NCBI GenBank assembly: GCA_004151065.3
Contig: NWUY0303894722.1
Span: 943-11,014, forward strand
From: Larix sibirica
Lineage: Eukaryota; Streptophyta; Pinopsida; Pinales; Pinaceae
Length of the DNA stretch: 10,072 nt
Direction of reading: 5' to 3'
Both the position numbers and the translations under genes were made by a program. Each line of letters opens with the position of its first letter. Position 1 is the stretch's first letter. Positions 1 to 8,480 of this stretch are shown here, piece by piece. The notes below the pieces were generated by a model. The model saw only the letters and a program-made list of their open reading frames with translations, did not search any database and had not been told where the DNA came from.

Positions 1-839
1 GCTAGTCAAATTAGTATAAACTTAACACTCAAGACAATATGGAAAGTATTTGGTGTTGACAGGAACCATGTTTGGATGTTTGATCATGCATGGTGACATT
101 GTTGCAAGAAAAAGTCATGGACATTTCAATGTTTGTATTTGGCCAAATACATAGAAGTGTTAAGTCCCTATGCTTATGGTCTAGTTCTTCCAAAAGTTTT
201 AAAAAGCCTAAGATTGGGTCAAGAGTTGCCATGCACTTTTATAGCTTGAGGGGCCAAAAAAATTTGACTTCTGATAGTTGACAATGCTTGAGACAGAGGA
301 CCTTAATACTTCATTAACTTGATATTATAAAGTTGATTTAATAGTGAAATTGTTATTGTAGATCTCAACGCAAGCTGAAAAAATACTCACTAGATGTTGA
401 GCCCTACAAAAACTATTGGAGTTCTAAGGTGGGACCCTTGCATTGTGCTTTGAGTCCCACTAGAACATTCTAGATCGCAATCATTCATTCCATCTAAAAT
501 ATTCATGCAATCGACACAACAATACAAGGCTCATCACCAGATAGGTGCTAATTTCATGAAAAAAGGGAACATCAACAACACTCTCCTCGTGAACAACATG
601 ATGAACCGCCCTATCCCTTCTTTGTTTTGCTACTATTGGGGATGTCCTTCCTCTCCCTGTGTGCACTTTAATGAGATAGACCCAATAACAATCACTAATA
701 AGTTGCCCATGTATACCTTTGGCAACCTCTAAGGGATCACATATCTAAGAGGGCTAGGGAGAATATCAAGGCTTGTTAGATGTGAACAATCCACCATTTA
801 CATCTAGTTAGTCCAAGCCACATAAAAATGCTCATGAAA
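1..839. other. Non-coding flank, no gene recognised
   Basis: Open frames of 60-75 codons exist on both strands (for example 481-666 minus and 505-732 plus), but none has a recognisable domain, and overlapping frames on opposite strands indicate chance. The stretch may contain old repeat-derived DNA; I cannot name a family. Confidence 0.6.
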
Positions 840-956
840 TTTATATTACAACATACTTATGAGGAAAAGTTATGTTACTCTCTTTAGTGGTCATTGATCA
901 TTAACTTTATATTACCATATATGTTTGATGAAAAGTTATGTTACTCTCTTTAGTAA
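840..956. repeat. 66-bp diverged tandem duplication
   Basis: Copy 1 from 840 (TTTATATTAC) and copy 2 from 906 (same start) share GAAAAGTTATGTTACTCTCT plus TTAGT at 864-888 and 930-954. The middle is diverged and the end of copy 2 runs into the 21-bp repeat. Confidence 0.88.
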
Positions 957-998
957 CAAACGAAAAGACTTTCTTAGCAAACGAAAAGACTTTCTTGG
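957..998. repeat. 21-bp tandem repeat, two units
   Basis: CAAACGAAAAGACTTTCTTA plus G at 957-977 is repeated at 978-998 with one change (AG to GG at the end). It abuts the 66-bp duplication directly, so two slippage-type events are nested or adjacent here. Confidence 0.95.
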
Positions 999-1484
999 AA
1001 CATTTAAAGAGATTTCAAAGCTATAGAATTATGTTTTCTCTTTAATATCTCTCTAATTACGATCTATCTAATTACAAAATAAGATAAGACATCAATTAAA
1101 AGAAATACTTGATTAGGTAAGGTTTTTAATATTTATATATATGTTTTCAAATACTCTAAGGTGTTTAAAGGTAATTGTATTGTTTTTATATGGAATTATG
1201 TTTTCTCTTTATGATCTTACTAGCCACAAGTCAATACGTTACACCATGATGCATAAGCCAATTACATACCACCACAAATAAACCCCAAAATAAGCGTGAT
1301 GCATCAGTAAATGCTTCCCAAGATCTCAAATTGTGGATAAAGAATCCATGAAGGTGCATGTAAGGATCAATGGATATAAAGATGGACGATATTGACCATG
1401 GCGGATATTCAGAATATGTCCTGACATGATTTATATATCTATAGAACAACTAAAGATAGCAGGAGTGCCGAACCACCAATTCTC
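999..1484. other. AT-rich intergenic stretch, nothing recognised
   Basis: Apart from the 19-bp direct repeat there is a short TATATATAT run near 1134. A 72-codon minus-strand frame at 1449-1231 shows no family likeness. Confidence 0.6.
1026..1211. repeat. 19-bp dispersed direct repeat
   Basis: GAATTATGTTTTCTCTTTA occurs at 1026-1044 and again at 1193-1211. The flanks do not match, so this is a short separated direct repeat and could be chance in AT-rich DNA or the remnant of an older duplication. Confidence 0.6.
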
Positions 1485-1638
1485 AATATTTTGGAATGGA
1501 GACTCAGATAATTACACTTGCACAATCACCTCCAAGTTTGATATAGCAAAGAGAGAAATATTAATATTTTGGAATGGAGACTCAGATAATTACACTTGCA
1601 CAATCACCTCCAAGTTTGATATAGCAAAGAGAGAAATA
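1485..1638. repeat. 78-bp-period perfect tandem duplication
   Basis: The block AATATTTTGGAATGGAGACT through GAGAGAAATA occurs at 1485-1560 and again at 1563-1638. The 76 bp are identical, with TT between the copies. The period is 78, a multiple of three, so one plus-strand frame reads through both copies and repeats the same 26 codons. The perfect identity points to a very recent duplication. No protein family is recognised in that frame. Confidence 0.96.
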
Positions 1639-1678
1639 TATATTCCATTCCATTTTTAACGTTGCCCCAAAGTAAAGG

Positions 1679-1709
1679 CTGTGTATTAAGACAAGACTGT
1701 GTATTAAGA
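1679..1709. repeat. 18-bp-period tandem repeat
   Basis: CTGTGTATTAAGACAAGA is followed by CTGTGTATTAAGA, giving a period of 18 and just under two units. It lies about 40 bases after the 78-bp tandem pair. Confidence 0.85.
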
Positions 1710-2140
1710 AAGATGATACTAGATGCAAGTTCGACCACTAGTGCTTATAATATCAGCAGGAAAAAAATGTGATTTTAAAATTTTAATTATAGGCCCAATT
1801 TGTTAAATTCTAGCTGTTATTCGTTCATTTTGGATGATTCCTGGAAACAAATCCAGGCATGTAGATTTATGAAACAAATGTGAACTGGAGTGTCAGTACT
1901 TCACTTATAATCCACAAGGGGAAATCCACAATTATGTGGAAGTGTTTGTTTTCTCAACAAATAGAGAAACGCTTGCAAAACGGCTATAGCTCTCTCTCTC
2001 CCGCCCGCAAATTGACTTCTTTGAAATTTTCCGGCACGTCATATATAGTTACATAATCGAAATCAGGCCAACAATTCTTGTTGTACAAACCTCCAGAGCC
2101 TCAGCCAACTCGATTTCAGAAAGAATGAGAGTACAAATTA
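1710..2140 (-). other. Probable 3' UTR and downstream region of the PHT5-like gene
   Basis: This lies immediately downstream of the TAA stop on the minus strand. The exact motif AATAAA is not seen on that strand here; a CATAAA variant occurs near 1871-1864, but plant poly(A) signals are loose and I do not place an end. A short CT run (CTCTCTCTCTCC) sits near 1989-2000, and a small hairpin (TCCACA-ATTA-TGTGGA) at 1925-1940. Confidence 0.5.
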
Positions 2141-2379
2141 TTAGTAGAGTGAATTGTAAGTGGAGGCAGTTGCGATGATTGAAATAACTCCAATGATCAA
2201 TGTAGGCAGCAGTGTAACATTCAGAAGTAAACCCTGCCCCAGGTAACCTGCTAATGTTATTGTTCCATCTGCCATCACTCGAGCCAATGTTCCAGCTTCT
2301 GTTGACAGTAAACCACCGTTGTAGGTTCCTCGTGCTAACCTTGAGGACATGACCTTTGATAACAAGGAAAGGTTCACAC
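2141..2379 (-). CDS. PHT5: PHT5-like terminal exon with stop codon
   Basis: Last coding exon, 239 nt, ending in TAA at 2143-2141. The acceptor is TACATTGCCAG before 2379, with a CTAAT branch-point-like pentamer at 2412-2408, about 30 nt upstream. The first two bases complete the split glycine codon. Then 78 residues follow, from [20 protein letters not shown] through [20 protein letters not shown] to [20 protein letters not shown] and a C-terminal YNSLY. The first third is a conserved polar loop; [17 protein letters not shown] and [19 protein letters not shown] form the last two helices. The tail length and YNSLY ending fit a complete C terminus for the family. The open frame continues upstream of the acceptor to an ATG at 2482, but that extension is intron sequence. 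Confidence 0.95.
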
Positions 2380-5300
2380 CTGGCAATGTACAAAAACAGA
2401 ATAGGACATTAGACTTGAATGAGAATGCAAATGGAGAGATATCGGGCTGCATATCTAAAGAGAAATTCAAGAAAGAAACCATGCCACGAGTCCTTCAGCA
2501 GAATCACCTTAAGGAAAATTCTCCAATCTAAATAATTATAATCTGAAAACAATGAAATAGAATGAACTTTAAATTGTCCCGGAAACATTTGCGCTCTGAG
2601 AAATCTTTCCCCGAGAGCTTTGGGGGCATTTCGGCTCTGCTATCTTTCTTTGAAAACATTCCGGACACAAATGGAGCTCGGGCAGGAGTTTCCTGCGACT
2701 TTGGTGGGGAACAATACTAGAGTAAAAGTGAATTTAATTTGAAGCTCGGTTTTGGTGTTTATGTGGGAACTTGCAAAGTGTGTCAGATCACTTTTGATAT
2801 TTCCTTTTGTGTTATAAAAAATGTTTCCCCAATCTTTAACCTTTTCTATGAAGCCTTTTAGGAATCGATAGATAAGTGTCACGACTCAATTTTGATATTT
2901 CCTTCCATGTTATGAACAGTGTTTCCCAAAGCTTAACCTTTGCTCTCGCACTTTTAGGAATCAAAAGAGGCTTGGGAGAAGACAAAGGGTAAACACCAAA
3001 ACATTTTCGATTTCTAAAATGTGCGATGCACGTCTCTGGATCATCTGAAGGTACATTAGAATTTTGAATGTTTCCACTGATGTATCTCCTAATACTTTGG
3101 ACATATTTGCTCAGGGTTTTGATTTTGAATTGTGAAACCAGAAGGGAAACTAGTCCTGACTTCTTGAAACATCTATCACTAACTTCTGCGCATCGTGGGC
3201 CAGGCTTATTCAAATATAGGCATGCAAGGAATTAAAGCATAACCATTGCTTGATGAAATTACCTTCAAGAACTTCTGCAGATACAAATGTGATAAATGCT
3301 CCACCCACATACTGTGCAACAGAGTAAGGGATTATCACATTGAAGCTTAGCAAGATACCAATGCACGTAAATACTTCAGCCGCAAATAAAATTTGCCTGA
3401 AAGATGAAAAGTATGAAAAGTATTAGAGAATGGCCAAACTAACTGAATCAAAGCACTAACTTAAAATCGTGTTTAAAATATTTCATTGCGGAGCAGTTAG
3501 CTAAGATAAGTATTCAACATGCACTCTAACTTCTAAAAACCTAAAGACCGTTCTTTCAAAAATATATATATCTGAGAAACATTCAGATCTATGCAATTTG
3601 GGAATCATAAATGGAGAAACAGCATTAAGAAAGGTGTTAAGCAGGAAAAAGAGCAGAGCAGAACGGAGATTGAGAGATTAAAATATAGATAATTGGAATA
3701 TAACAACTGACTTTATAAATGCTTTGCACAAATCTCAGATAATTTCTTGGGATTCTCGAGACAAATAAAAGGCCTGTAACTGAGAATCTGCAAATTCTAG
3801 TTCTGCTGAATTGAATTTGAAACTTAGAAACACAGTCTCTTTAAATGAATGGATACAGATGACTCTCTGTTATATACAACCGCTATCAACAAGAAATACC
3901 ATCAGGCTGTGTGGAAGAAACCAATCTGGAATGTGGATAGGAATTTGAACTTAAAGGTGACACCTCTGATAGGCTCAGAATCTTTCAAAATGCAAACAAT
4001 GTTTATGTGCTATATAAGAATTGCATCAATTAAGTTGATACTGCTTGCTGGCTCTGATAATGCCTTAACAACAGTCTTCTTTAAAAATGCCAGTGACAAT
4101 ATGATGTTGCTTTTGCTAGTTACAACTATTTTGCATTATTGTGATCCCAAATTCCCTGCAGATGCAATTCCAAAGGATGAGACCACAATTAACCTCTGGA
4201 ATCTATAGAAAGATACAGACCTGTCCTCGTACATGTTGCTGATGTAGTTTCCAACAACAACATTGACCGGTAAAAGTGTTAATCCAAGCAATGCAAGAAA
4301 AATTGCAACTGAGCTAGTAGTCCAATTGAAGTAGTATGCTGTCACAACACTTGACTCAGAAAGCAATATCTCCATTGCATACTTAAGCATAAAATATATC
4401 AAAAGTTGCACCTGCAAAGCACGCCAGAATAAACCGTTATGATGACCTCACAACTGAACAAACAAAACCAAAATTAAAAAAAAGCATAATTCATTGCTTA
4501 AGTACTAGATTCAGACTCTGAACAGGATAAGACAAGATAATCTTATTCATCTCTACAAATGAAAAAGAATGGGTTAATCGGACTACTGAATACAGCCAGT
4601 CAACATCATACTGTGAGAATGTCAACTAGAGAATAGTAACTCAAATCATACTAGAGAATATATTACATTTAATACATCTACAAACAGCATGAATATGGCT
4701 TCCATAGTACACTTATGATCAATTTCCAGAATTAAAATTGATAGTTTCAAGATATATTGCAGGTGGTGCAAGGAAGCAGTCTACAAGACAACACTATATG
4801 GCTTCCATAGTACATTTATGATCAATTTCCAGAATTGAAATTGATAGTTTCAAGACATATTGCAGGTGGTGCAAGGAAGCAGTCTACAAGACAACACTAT
4901 ATAGCTACCAGATATTTTTTAGTTTTAACCAATATGGTGCCCCACGGATAAACAAAAAAGAATACCTTACAAGGCTAAATACATAATAAATGGATTTCAG
5001 TAAAGACCAACCCAACATAAATCGATGGGAAACTAGCATAAAGGTGCTTGTTCTTACAGAACAAACACTCAACACTAAGAAGTTGAGATGTCATCAATGG
5101 GTGATGGATGAAAAAGGTACTGAAAATTTGAAAGTAACAAAGCAGAAGAATGATAAAGTGATATTGGCAGTTTCCTTCCACTGTTTAGTATTCAACGTGT
5201 CTCAAAAGTCTACGATGGAAAAATATAAGGGACTCCAGAAGTGCCTAGCTATTACTTTTAGTCTTGATGACAAATCTTCCGAGGATCCTACAGGACTATG

Positions 5301-7128
5301 AGATTGATCACCTCCTCCTTCCATCCTATCTCAACCATTGGGGATGTCAAGGACCTTAGTGGATATTGTAGTCAGACTTGGTCAGTGATAGATGTGTGAG
5401 GTAGTGCTTCCCAACACATGAGACCACCTTGAGTTACTAACACCATCATAGAGGGACAGCTACCATTCCCCACACCCATTTAAGATATCATGGATAATTA
5501 CACGTCACCAGTTTTCTTTCTTCATCAAGCGACTCATCATCCATGGATGCTAAGAGAGTCACAAGTTCCTAATGTCCCCTTGGGTAGCACACTAGGGCAC
5601 TATTAGCCGATGTCAGTCTCCAGGGTACATCAGGCTTAGTGTTGGCACTTTCACGACGGTTAACACAGATGTTGGCACCTCCTCTGATTTCGACATCAGC
5701 TTGAGTCTCGTAGCTCTTGACTTGATCAACTTTTTTGGCTACAAGGAAGTTTCTACTTAAAAAATTTGTCCCCACTACATGGCCAAAGGTTTACCCATTT
5801 GTGTTCAGCTCCTATTAAGTTTTTTATTTTGATCTTTCTTTGTTTCTTGTCTTTTAGAGATGCTCTAGGCACTCCATTTCTATGAAGTATTGACCTACTT
5901 TGGTCATTCATGGACATTAATATAATTTCATTTCATTTAATAAATGTAATTTTGTATTTGAAGTTTTGTATCTAGACATATCATAACCAAAATTTTCTAT
6001 AAACCTAGCATAGCTGTCATTATTTATATCACCTAGACTTAATTACTACTTTAAGCTCGTTTTTAGAGGGGAATTATAATAACTTATATCACAAAAATAA
6101 TTAAATAATATGCATCATTTGTTTTTCCATAATAAGCCAACTAGCACGAAAAATTTCACAGTACTAATTATATGTAAAATCTACTATCTAACCCTCAGTG
6201 CAAATAGAGGGACAACTACCTCTTCTCACCCTTGGCTCAGATCTCGTGGATAGTGGCACATAACTTAAATTTCATTCTTCATCAGGTTACTCTTTGGCCA
6301 TGGATGTTAGGAGTCACAATGAGTTTCTGATGTCCTCCTGGGGGACACATTTGAGCCCTCTTAGCCCACTGCACTCTCCAGAGAAAATCATTAGGCTTAG
6401 CAGTGGCGATTTCACAATGCATGACATAGATGTTGGCACCTCTTCGGAATGGCATGCCAACTAGTGCCTCACAGTTTATGATTCAGTGGACCTTTTTTTC
6501 TACAAGGACATTTCTACTAATAGAATATTTGTCTCCACTACATGGCCTTTAGGGTTCACCTCCTACAAGGTTTTTAATTTTTATCTTTCTTTGTTTCTTG
6601 TCTTCATACATGCTCTAGGCACTTCTTCATTGCTATTACTTCTTTTTGTATTTTAGAGTCCAACTGAACTACTTTGGTCACTCGTCGACATTAACATAAT
6701 TTCATTATTTTAAGCATAAACCTAGCATAATTGTGTTAATAACTGCATTTGTATGCAAATATTGGTAACCTAGACATTAATTAGTATTTTAAGCTCTTCG
6801 GGGGAGTGGGGGGTGAGGTAGTATAATAGCTTATGTCACAAAAATAACTGACCAACATGCATTGTTATTTTTTTAAATGATTCAAATAACACCGAAAGCT
6901 TCACAATGCTAGTTACATGCAAAATCGATTATCTGACCTTTACAGGTGGTGTGACTAATTTATATGCCTCAACAATTGAACTTGCAGGTCTTCGAGAGTC
7001 TTCCGAAGACTCTACACTGTAATCAATTTCTAGCTCAGCTTCCTCATCAACAATTTTTTCTGAAGTCCGTGAGCTTAAAAGAAGAGGTTGGGTCAATCCA
7101 TCTTTAAATCCATCTTCTTCTTCTTGTC
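2141..7128 (-). CDS. PHT5: SPX-MFS vacuolar phosphate transporter (PHT5/VPT1 family), 3' part, four exons
   Basis: Seen: four minus-strand exons (7128-6938, 4411-4221, 3396-3263, 2379-2141) join at GT-AG introns of matching phase to give 250 residues with no internal stop. Stretches such as [40 protein letters not shown] and [14 protein letters not shown] are signature sequence of plant SPX-MFS proteins. Known of the family: these proteins of about 700 residues sit in the tonoplast and move inorganic phosphate into the vacuole. An N-terminal SPX domain senses inositol pyrophosphates. Inferred: the window holds roughly the last third, which is the central acidic loop plus about six C-terminal membrane helices. 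The start codon, SPX domain and first MFS half lie beyond the right edge. Nothing in the visible exons suggests a pseudogene: frames, splice sites and the stop are intact. Which paralogue (PHT5;1, 5;2 or 5;3) it is cannot be decided from this part. Confidence 0.93.
2380..3262 (-). other. Intron between the last two PHT5 exons (883 bp)
   Basis: GT at 3262-3261 and AG at 2381-2380, phase 1. The intron contains a diverged tandem pair of about 98 bp (2778-2971). A somewhat GC-richer stretch around 2575-2710 carries repeated short pieces such as CTTTGG and GAGCTC-like blocks. A 125-codon open frame on the minus strand (3213-2836) lies wholly inside; I see no family likeness in it and treat it as chance. 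Confidence 0.88.
2778..2971. repeat. About 98-bp diverged tandem duplication in the last intron
   Basis: GTGTCAGATCACTTTTGATA near 2779 matches GTGTCACGACTCAATTTTGA near 2876. The likeness continues through GATATTTCCTT, GTTAT, GTGTTTCCC-like, TTAACCTTT and a closing TTTTAGGAATC in both copies. Several substitutions and small indels make it clearly older than the 78-bp and 103-bp pairs. Confidence 0.82.
3263..3396 (-). CDS. PHT5: PHT5-like exon: two further MFS helices
   Basis: Third visible exon, 134 nt. It follows a pyrimidine-rich acceptor (TCATCTTTCAG) and starts with the G that completes the split arginine codon. The reading runs [20 protein letters not shown], then [20 protein letters not shown] and EVLE, then G of a split glycine codon. 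Two membrane helices are evident, [17 protein letters not shown] and [15 protein letters not shown], with a short turn holding IIPYS between them. The donor GAAG/GTAATT is phase 1. No frame this long begins with ATG here, so a simple ORF search misses the exon. It was found by reading the strand between the flanking exons and checking phases on both sides. Confidence 0.93.
3397..4220 (-). other. Intron between the two middle PHT5 exons (824 bp)
   Basis: GT at 4220-4219 (GTCTGT) and AG at 3398-3397, phase 2. AT-rich, with no repeat or element that I recognise. A 119-codon frame on the plus strand (3849-4208) runs antisense through this intron and stops 13 bases before the exon edge. It has no recognisable domain. 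Confidence 0.88.
4221..4411 (-). CDS. PHT5: PHT5-like exon: two MFS membrane helices
   Basis: Second visible exon, also 191 nt. The acceptor TTTGCAG precedes 4411. The reading opens [20 protein letters not shown] and continues through [19 protein letters not shown] to [11 protein letters not shown], ending with AG of a split arginine codon. It contains two hydrophobic helices: about residues 2-28 of the exon (LLIYFMLKY to YYF) and about 34-58 (SVAIFL to VGNYI). The donor is GACAG/GTCTGT (intron phase 2), with C rather than A at intron position 3. The next exon begins with G and restores AGG, giving the EDRQIL sequence expected in this family. This is one of the most conserved parts of SPX-MFS proteins and anchors the identification. 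Confidence 0.95.
4693..4898. repeat. 103-bp tandem duplication, two copies
   Basis: Copy 1 is 4693-4795 and copy 2 is 4796-4898, with no spacer. Both start ATATGGCTTCCATAGTACA and end AAGACAACACT. Only three differences are visible (ACTTATG/ATTTATG, ATTAAAA/ATTGAAA, GATATAT/GACATAT), so the duplication is young compared with the 750-bp pair in the same intron. Confidence 0.95.
5451..6200. repeat. Diverged tandem duplication, copy 1 (about 750 bp)
   Basis: Begins GAGGGACAGCTACC and aligns in order with copy 2 at 6207-6950. Shared blocks along the unit include CATGGATG, GATGTTGGCACCTC, CTACAAGG, CCACTACATGGCC, ATCTTTCTTTGTTTCTTGTC, ATGCTCTAGGCACT, CTACTTTGGTCA, AAACCTAGCATA, CCTAGACATTAATTA-like, TTTTAAGCTC-like, TCACAAAAATAA and TGTAAAATC. 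The offset drifts from 756 at the start to 745 at the end because of small indels. I estimate roughly 70-75% identity by eye. No terminal inverted repeats are apparent, so a simple segmental duplication is the plainest reading. A tandemly inserted unknown element is the alternative. Confidence 0.85.
6207..6950. repeat. Diverged tandem duplication, copy 2, reaching the exon donor
   Basis: Begins GAGGGACAACTACC, directly after copy 1. The match to copy 1 continues through ATGCAAAATCGATTATCTGACC up to the 5' splice site of the exon at 6938 and possibly a few bases into it (ACCTTTACAGGTG against ACCCTCAGTG in copy 1). One edge of the duplicated unit therefore lies at or just inside the exon border. 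Both copies show long pyrimidine-rich stretches and a homologous minus-strand frame around RGANI and a terminal GH. Copy 2 carries an extra G-rich run (GGGGGAGTGGGGGG) near 6800. Confidence 0.85.
6931..6950 (-). promoter_or_regulatory. PHT5: Tandem 5' splice sites, 6 nt apart
   Basis: On the minus strand the exon edge reads CCACCTGTAAAGGTCAGA. Cutting before GTCAGA keeps the codons for Val-Lys and gives TPPVK-VQLL, the form I expect for this family. Cutting before GTAAAG drops both residues in frame (TPP-VQLL). The upstream site has the better intronic bases (GTAAAG), while the downstream one has the better exonic bases (AAG). Confidence 0.55.
6938..7128 (-). CDS. PHT5: PHT5-like exon: acidic central cytosolic loop
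   Basis: First visible exon, 191 nt. The acceptor is TTTGCACAG before 7128. Its first two bases (GA) complete a codon begun in an unseen exon, so the upstream intron is phase 1. Then come 63 codons, starting [17 protein letters not shown] and ending [11 protein letters not shown]. The segment is hydrophilic and acidic (EEED, DEEAELE, ESSEDS) with a short leucine run. This suits the loop between the two six-helix halves of the MFS transporter, and the ending leads straight into the next helix (VQLLIYF). The donor used here is AAG/GTCAGA; a second possible donor (CCT/GTAAAG) lies 6 nt earlier. The loop varies within the family, so the exact acceptor is a little less certain than the other junctions. 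Confidence 0.85.
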
Positions 7129-7559
7129 CTGTGCAAAGCAAAATAGATCTGTCATTGAAAGATTCAAATAGGAAAAACAGCTTTCTGAAAGTGAAATAAA
7201 GCAAAAATGGTGATCTTTGCTAAATGCATTTGTTCGACTATGAAATACAGTAAATACATTGTAAGATTCCAAGTGAATAATAGAGGAATGCATAATAGGG
7301 GACCGCACAAATGTATCCACCTTTTTAAACCATTCACAAGATTACTTTGGATGAATATGATGATATAACACAAATTTTAGTTTAATTGTATGACAGTAAA
7401 CTGAACAAGTCGGTGCTTGTTCATCATGCCTTATCTGATTCTACCTCCCTTAATCATCTTGTAAATCAAAATCCTTATTAGTTGTCCAAATATCATGTTG
7501 GCAGCAAGAAAAAAGAAAGATTTCAAAAATGTTAATGATATATAGATAGGAGTCCTATA

Positions 7560-8480
7560 TAGATATTAAAAACCCTCCATAAGTTCCGGCTAAGGACTCA
7601 TAAAAATAAAAATTGCGTTGGGTATGAAAATCCCTTACAGTTCTAAGAAATTTTATTACACAAGGAAAAACCTAAAAACATATATATGAGGGTCAAACCC
7701 TGTGGTTATCCACCTTAAGAACCCAGTGAAAACGCATCAACATCTTTTAGTAGAATAGTACATTTTCTTTCTTCTGCCATACCTGGAGGAGTAGTTAATT
7801 TTTTTTACCCACAGGCCCCGTCATGGGGGTTAACCCCAATGTATTTTGGATATGCAGACAAGGAAAAAGTAGAATTAGCTTTCTGCTATGAGAAATTTGT
7901 AGTATGAGTTAGGAAAAAATAAACATGGTGGATGTCTATCATATTAGTCATTTACCTGTGCCTCTTATATAAGACGCTGAGGGGAGAGCTAATCCCTTAA
8001 GATTTCCCGTCAATGGAAAAATGGGCGTTAGACTAGCTTCGAAGTATTAAAACCTTTTAAAGAGAACAAAAAGGAGAAAAAAATGGGAAACACAAAATTT
8101 TGTAGGAGCTATTTTGCTTCTAAGTATCGTTATTTTGGTGCTACTCTAGCAGAAGCTTTGAGCTCTTACCGTGGATTGTAATGCTTTCAGATATAGGTCA
8201 AAGCTGCGTCCTCCAAATGGGCCTCTAGGAAACCGTCAGCGACAGATGGAAATGAGGAGTTTCTAGACCATTCCTGATTTAGATGGGTAAAACTCTTGTC
8301 GAGGATCTCAAGGGGAATAAAGGGTGAATCTTACTCCAGGTGGAGGGCTTCTATGCAAACGTACAGATTGGATTTAATCGCACCTTTTTCCAAGTTACTA
8401 TCGACCTGCCACTGGCCAGCAATCACTGTGTAGTTCACCAAGGTTCGGCATAAGGAGATATATTTGGAAAAACTTACCAA
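7560..8480 (+). mobile_element. Possible degraded LTR-like insertion (boundaries unknown)
   Basis: This stretch is less AT-rich than its surroundings. It holds a TATA-type box (CTTATATAAG at 7964-7973), a perfect palindrome GGGGTTAACCCC at 7826-7837 and an AATAAA at 8316-8321, about 350 bases after the TATA box. That order resembles the U3-R-U5 layout of a plant LTR. I could not find a matching TG...CA pair of ends, a target-site duplication, a primer-binding site or any pol coding sequence. This is therefore a weak suggestion of a solo LTR or other old insertion. Confidence 0.22.

Larger units (their letters stand above)
4412..6937 (-). other. Large PHT5 intron (2526 bp) expanded by tandem duplications
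   Basis: GT at 6937-6936 (GTCAGA) and AG at 4413-4412, phase 0. Most of its length is accounted for by a two-copy diverged duplication of about 750 bp next to the donor, and it also holds a 103-bp tandem pair at 4693-4898. The part between (4900-5450) shows no recognisable gene; a 103-codon plus-strand frame at 4990-5301 looks like chance. Confidence 0.87.

Noticed and set aside
481-732. Overlapping 61- and 75-codon frames on opposite strands
   Set aside because: No domain, no splice context and mutually overlapping; nothing supports translation.
1925-1940. TCCACA-ATTA-TGTGGA hairpin as a terminator or small RNA
   Set aside because: A six-base stem is too short to be meaningful in a plant genome and no precursor-like longer pairing was found.
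2380-2482. N-terminal extension of the last exon's open frame to an ATG at 2482
   Set aside because: The acceptor at 2381-2380 with a branch-point-like CTAAT upstream, and perfect phase match to the previous exon, show that this piece is intron.
2836-3213. 125-codon minus-strand open frame
   Set aside because: It lies wholly within the last intron, overlaps a diverged tandem repeat and does not fit the SPX-MFS sequence or splice phases on either side.
3849-4208. 119-codon plus-strand open frame opposite the transporter
   Set aside because: It lies inside an intron of the opposite-strand gene, has no recognisable domain and an unbiased mixture of residues; it ends just before the exon edge by chance.
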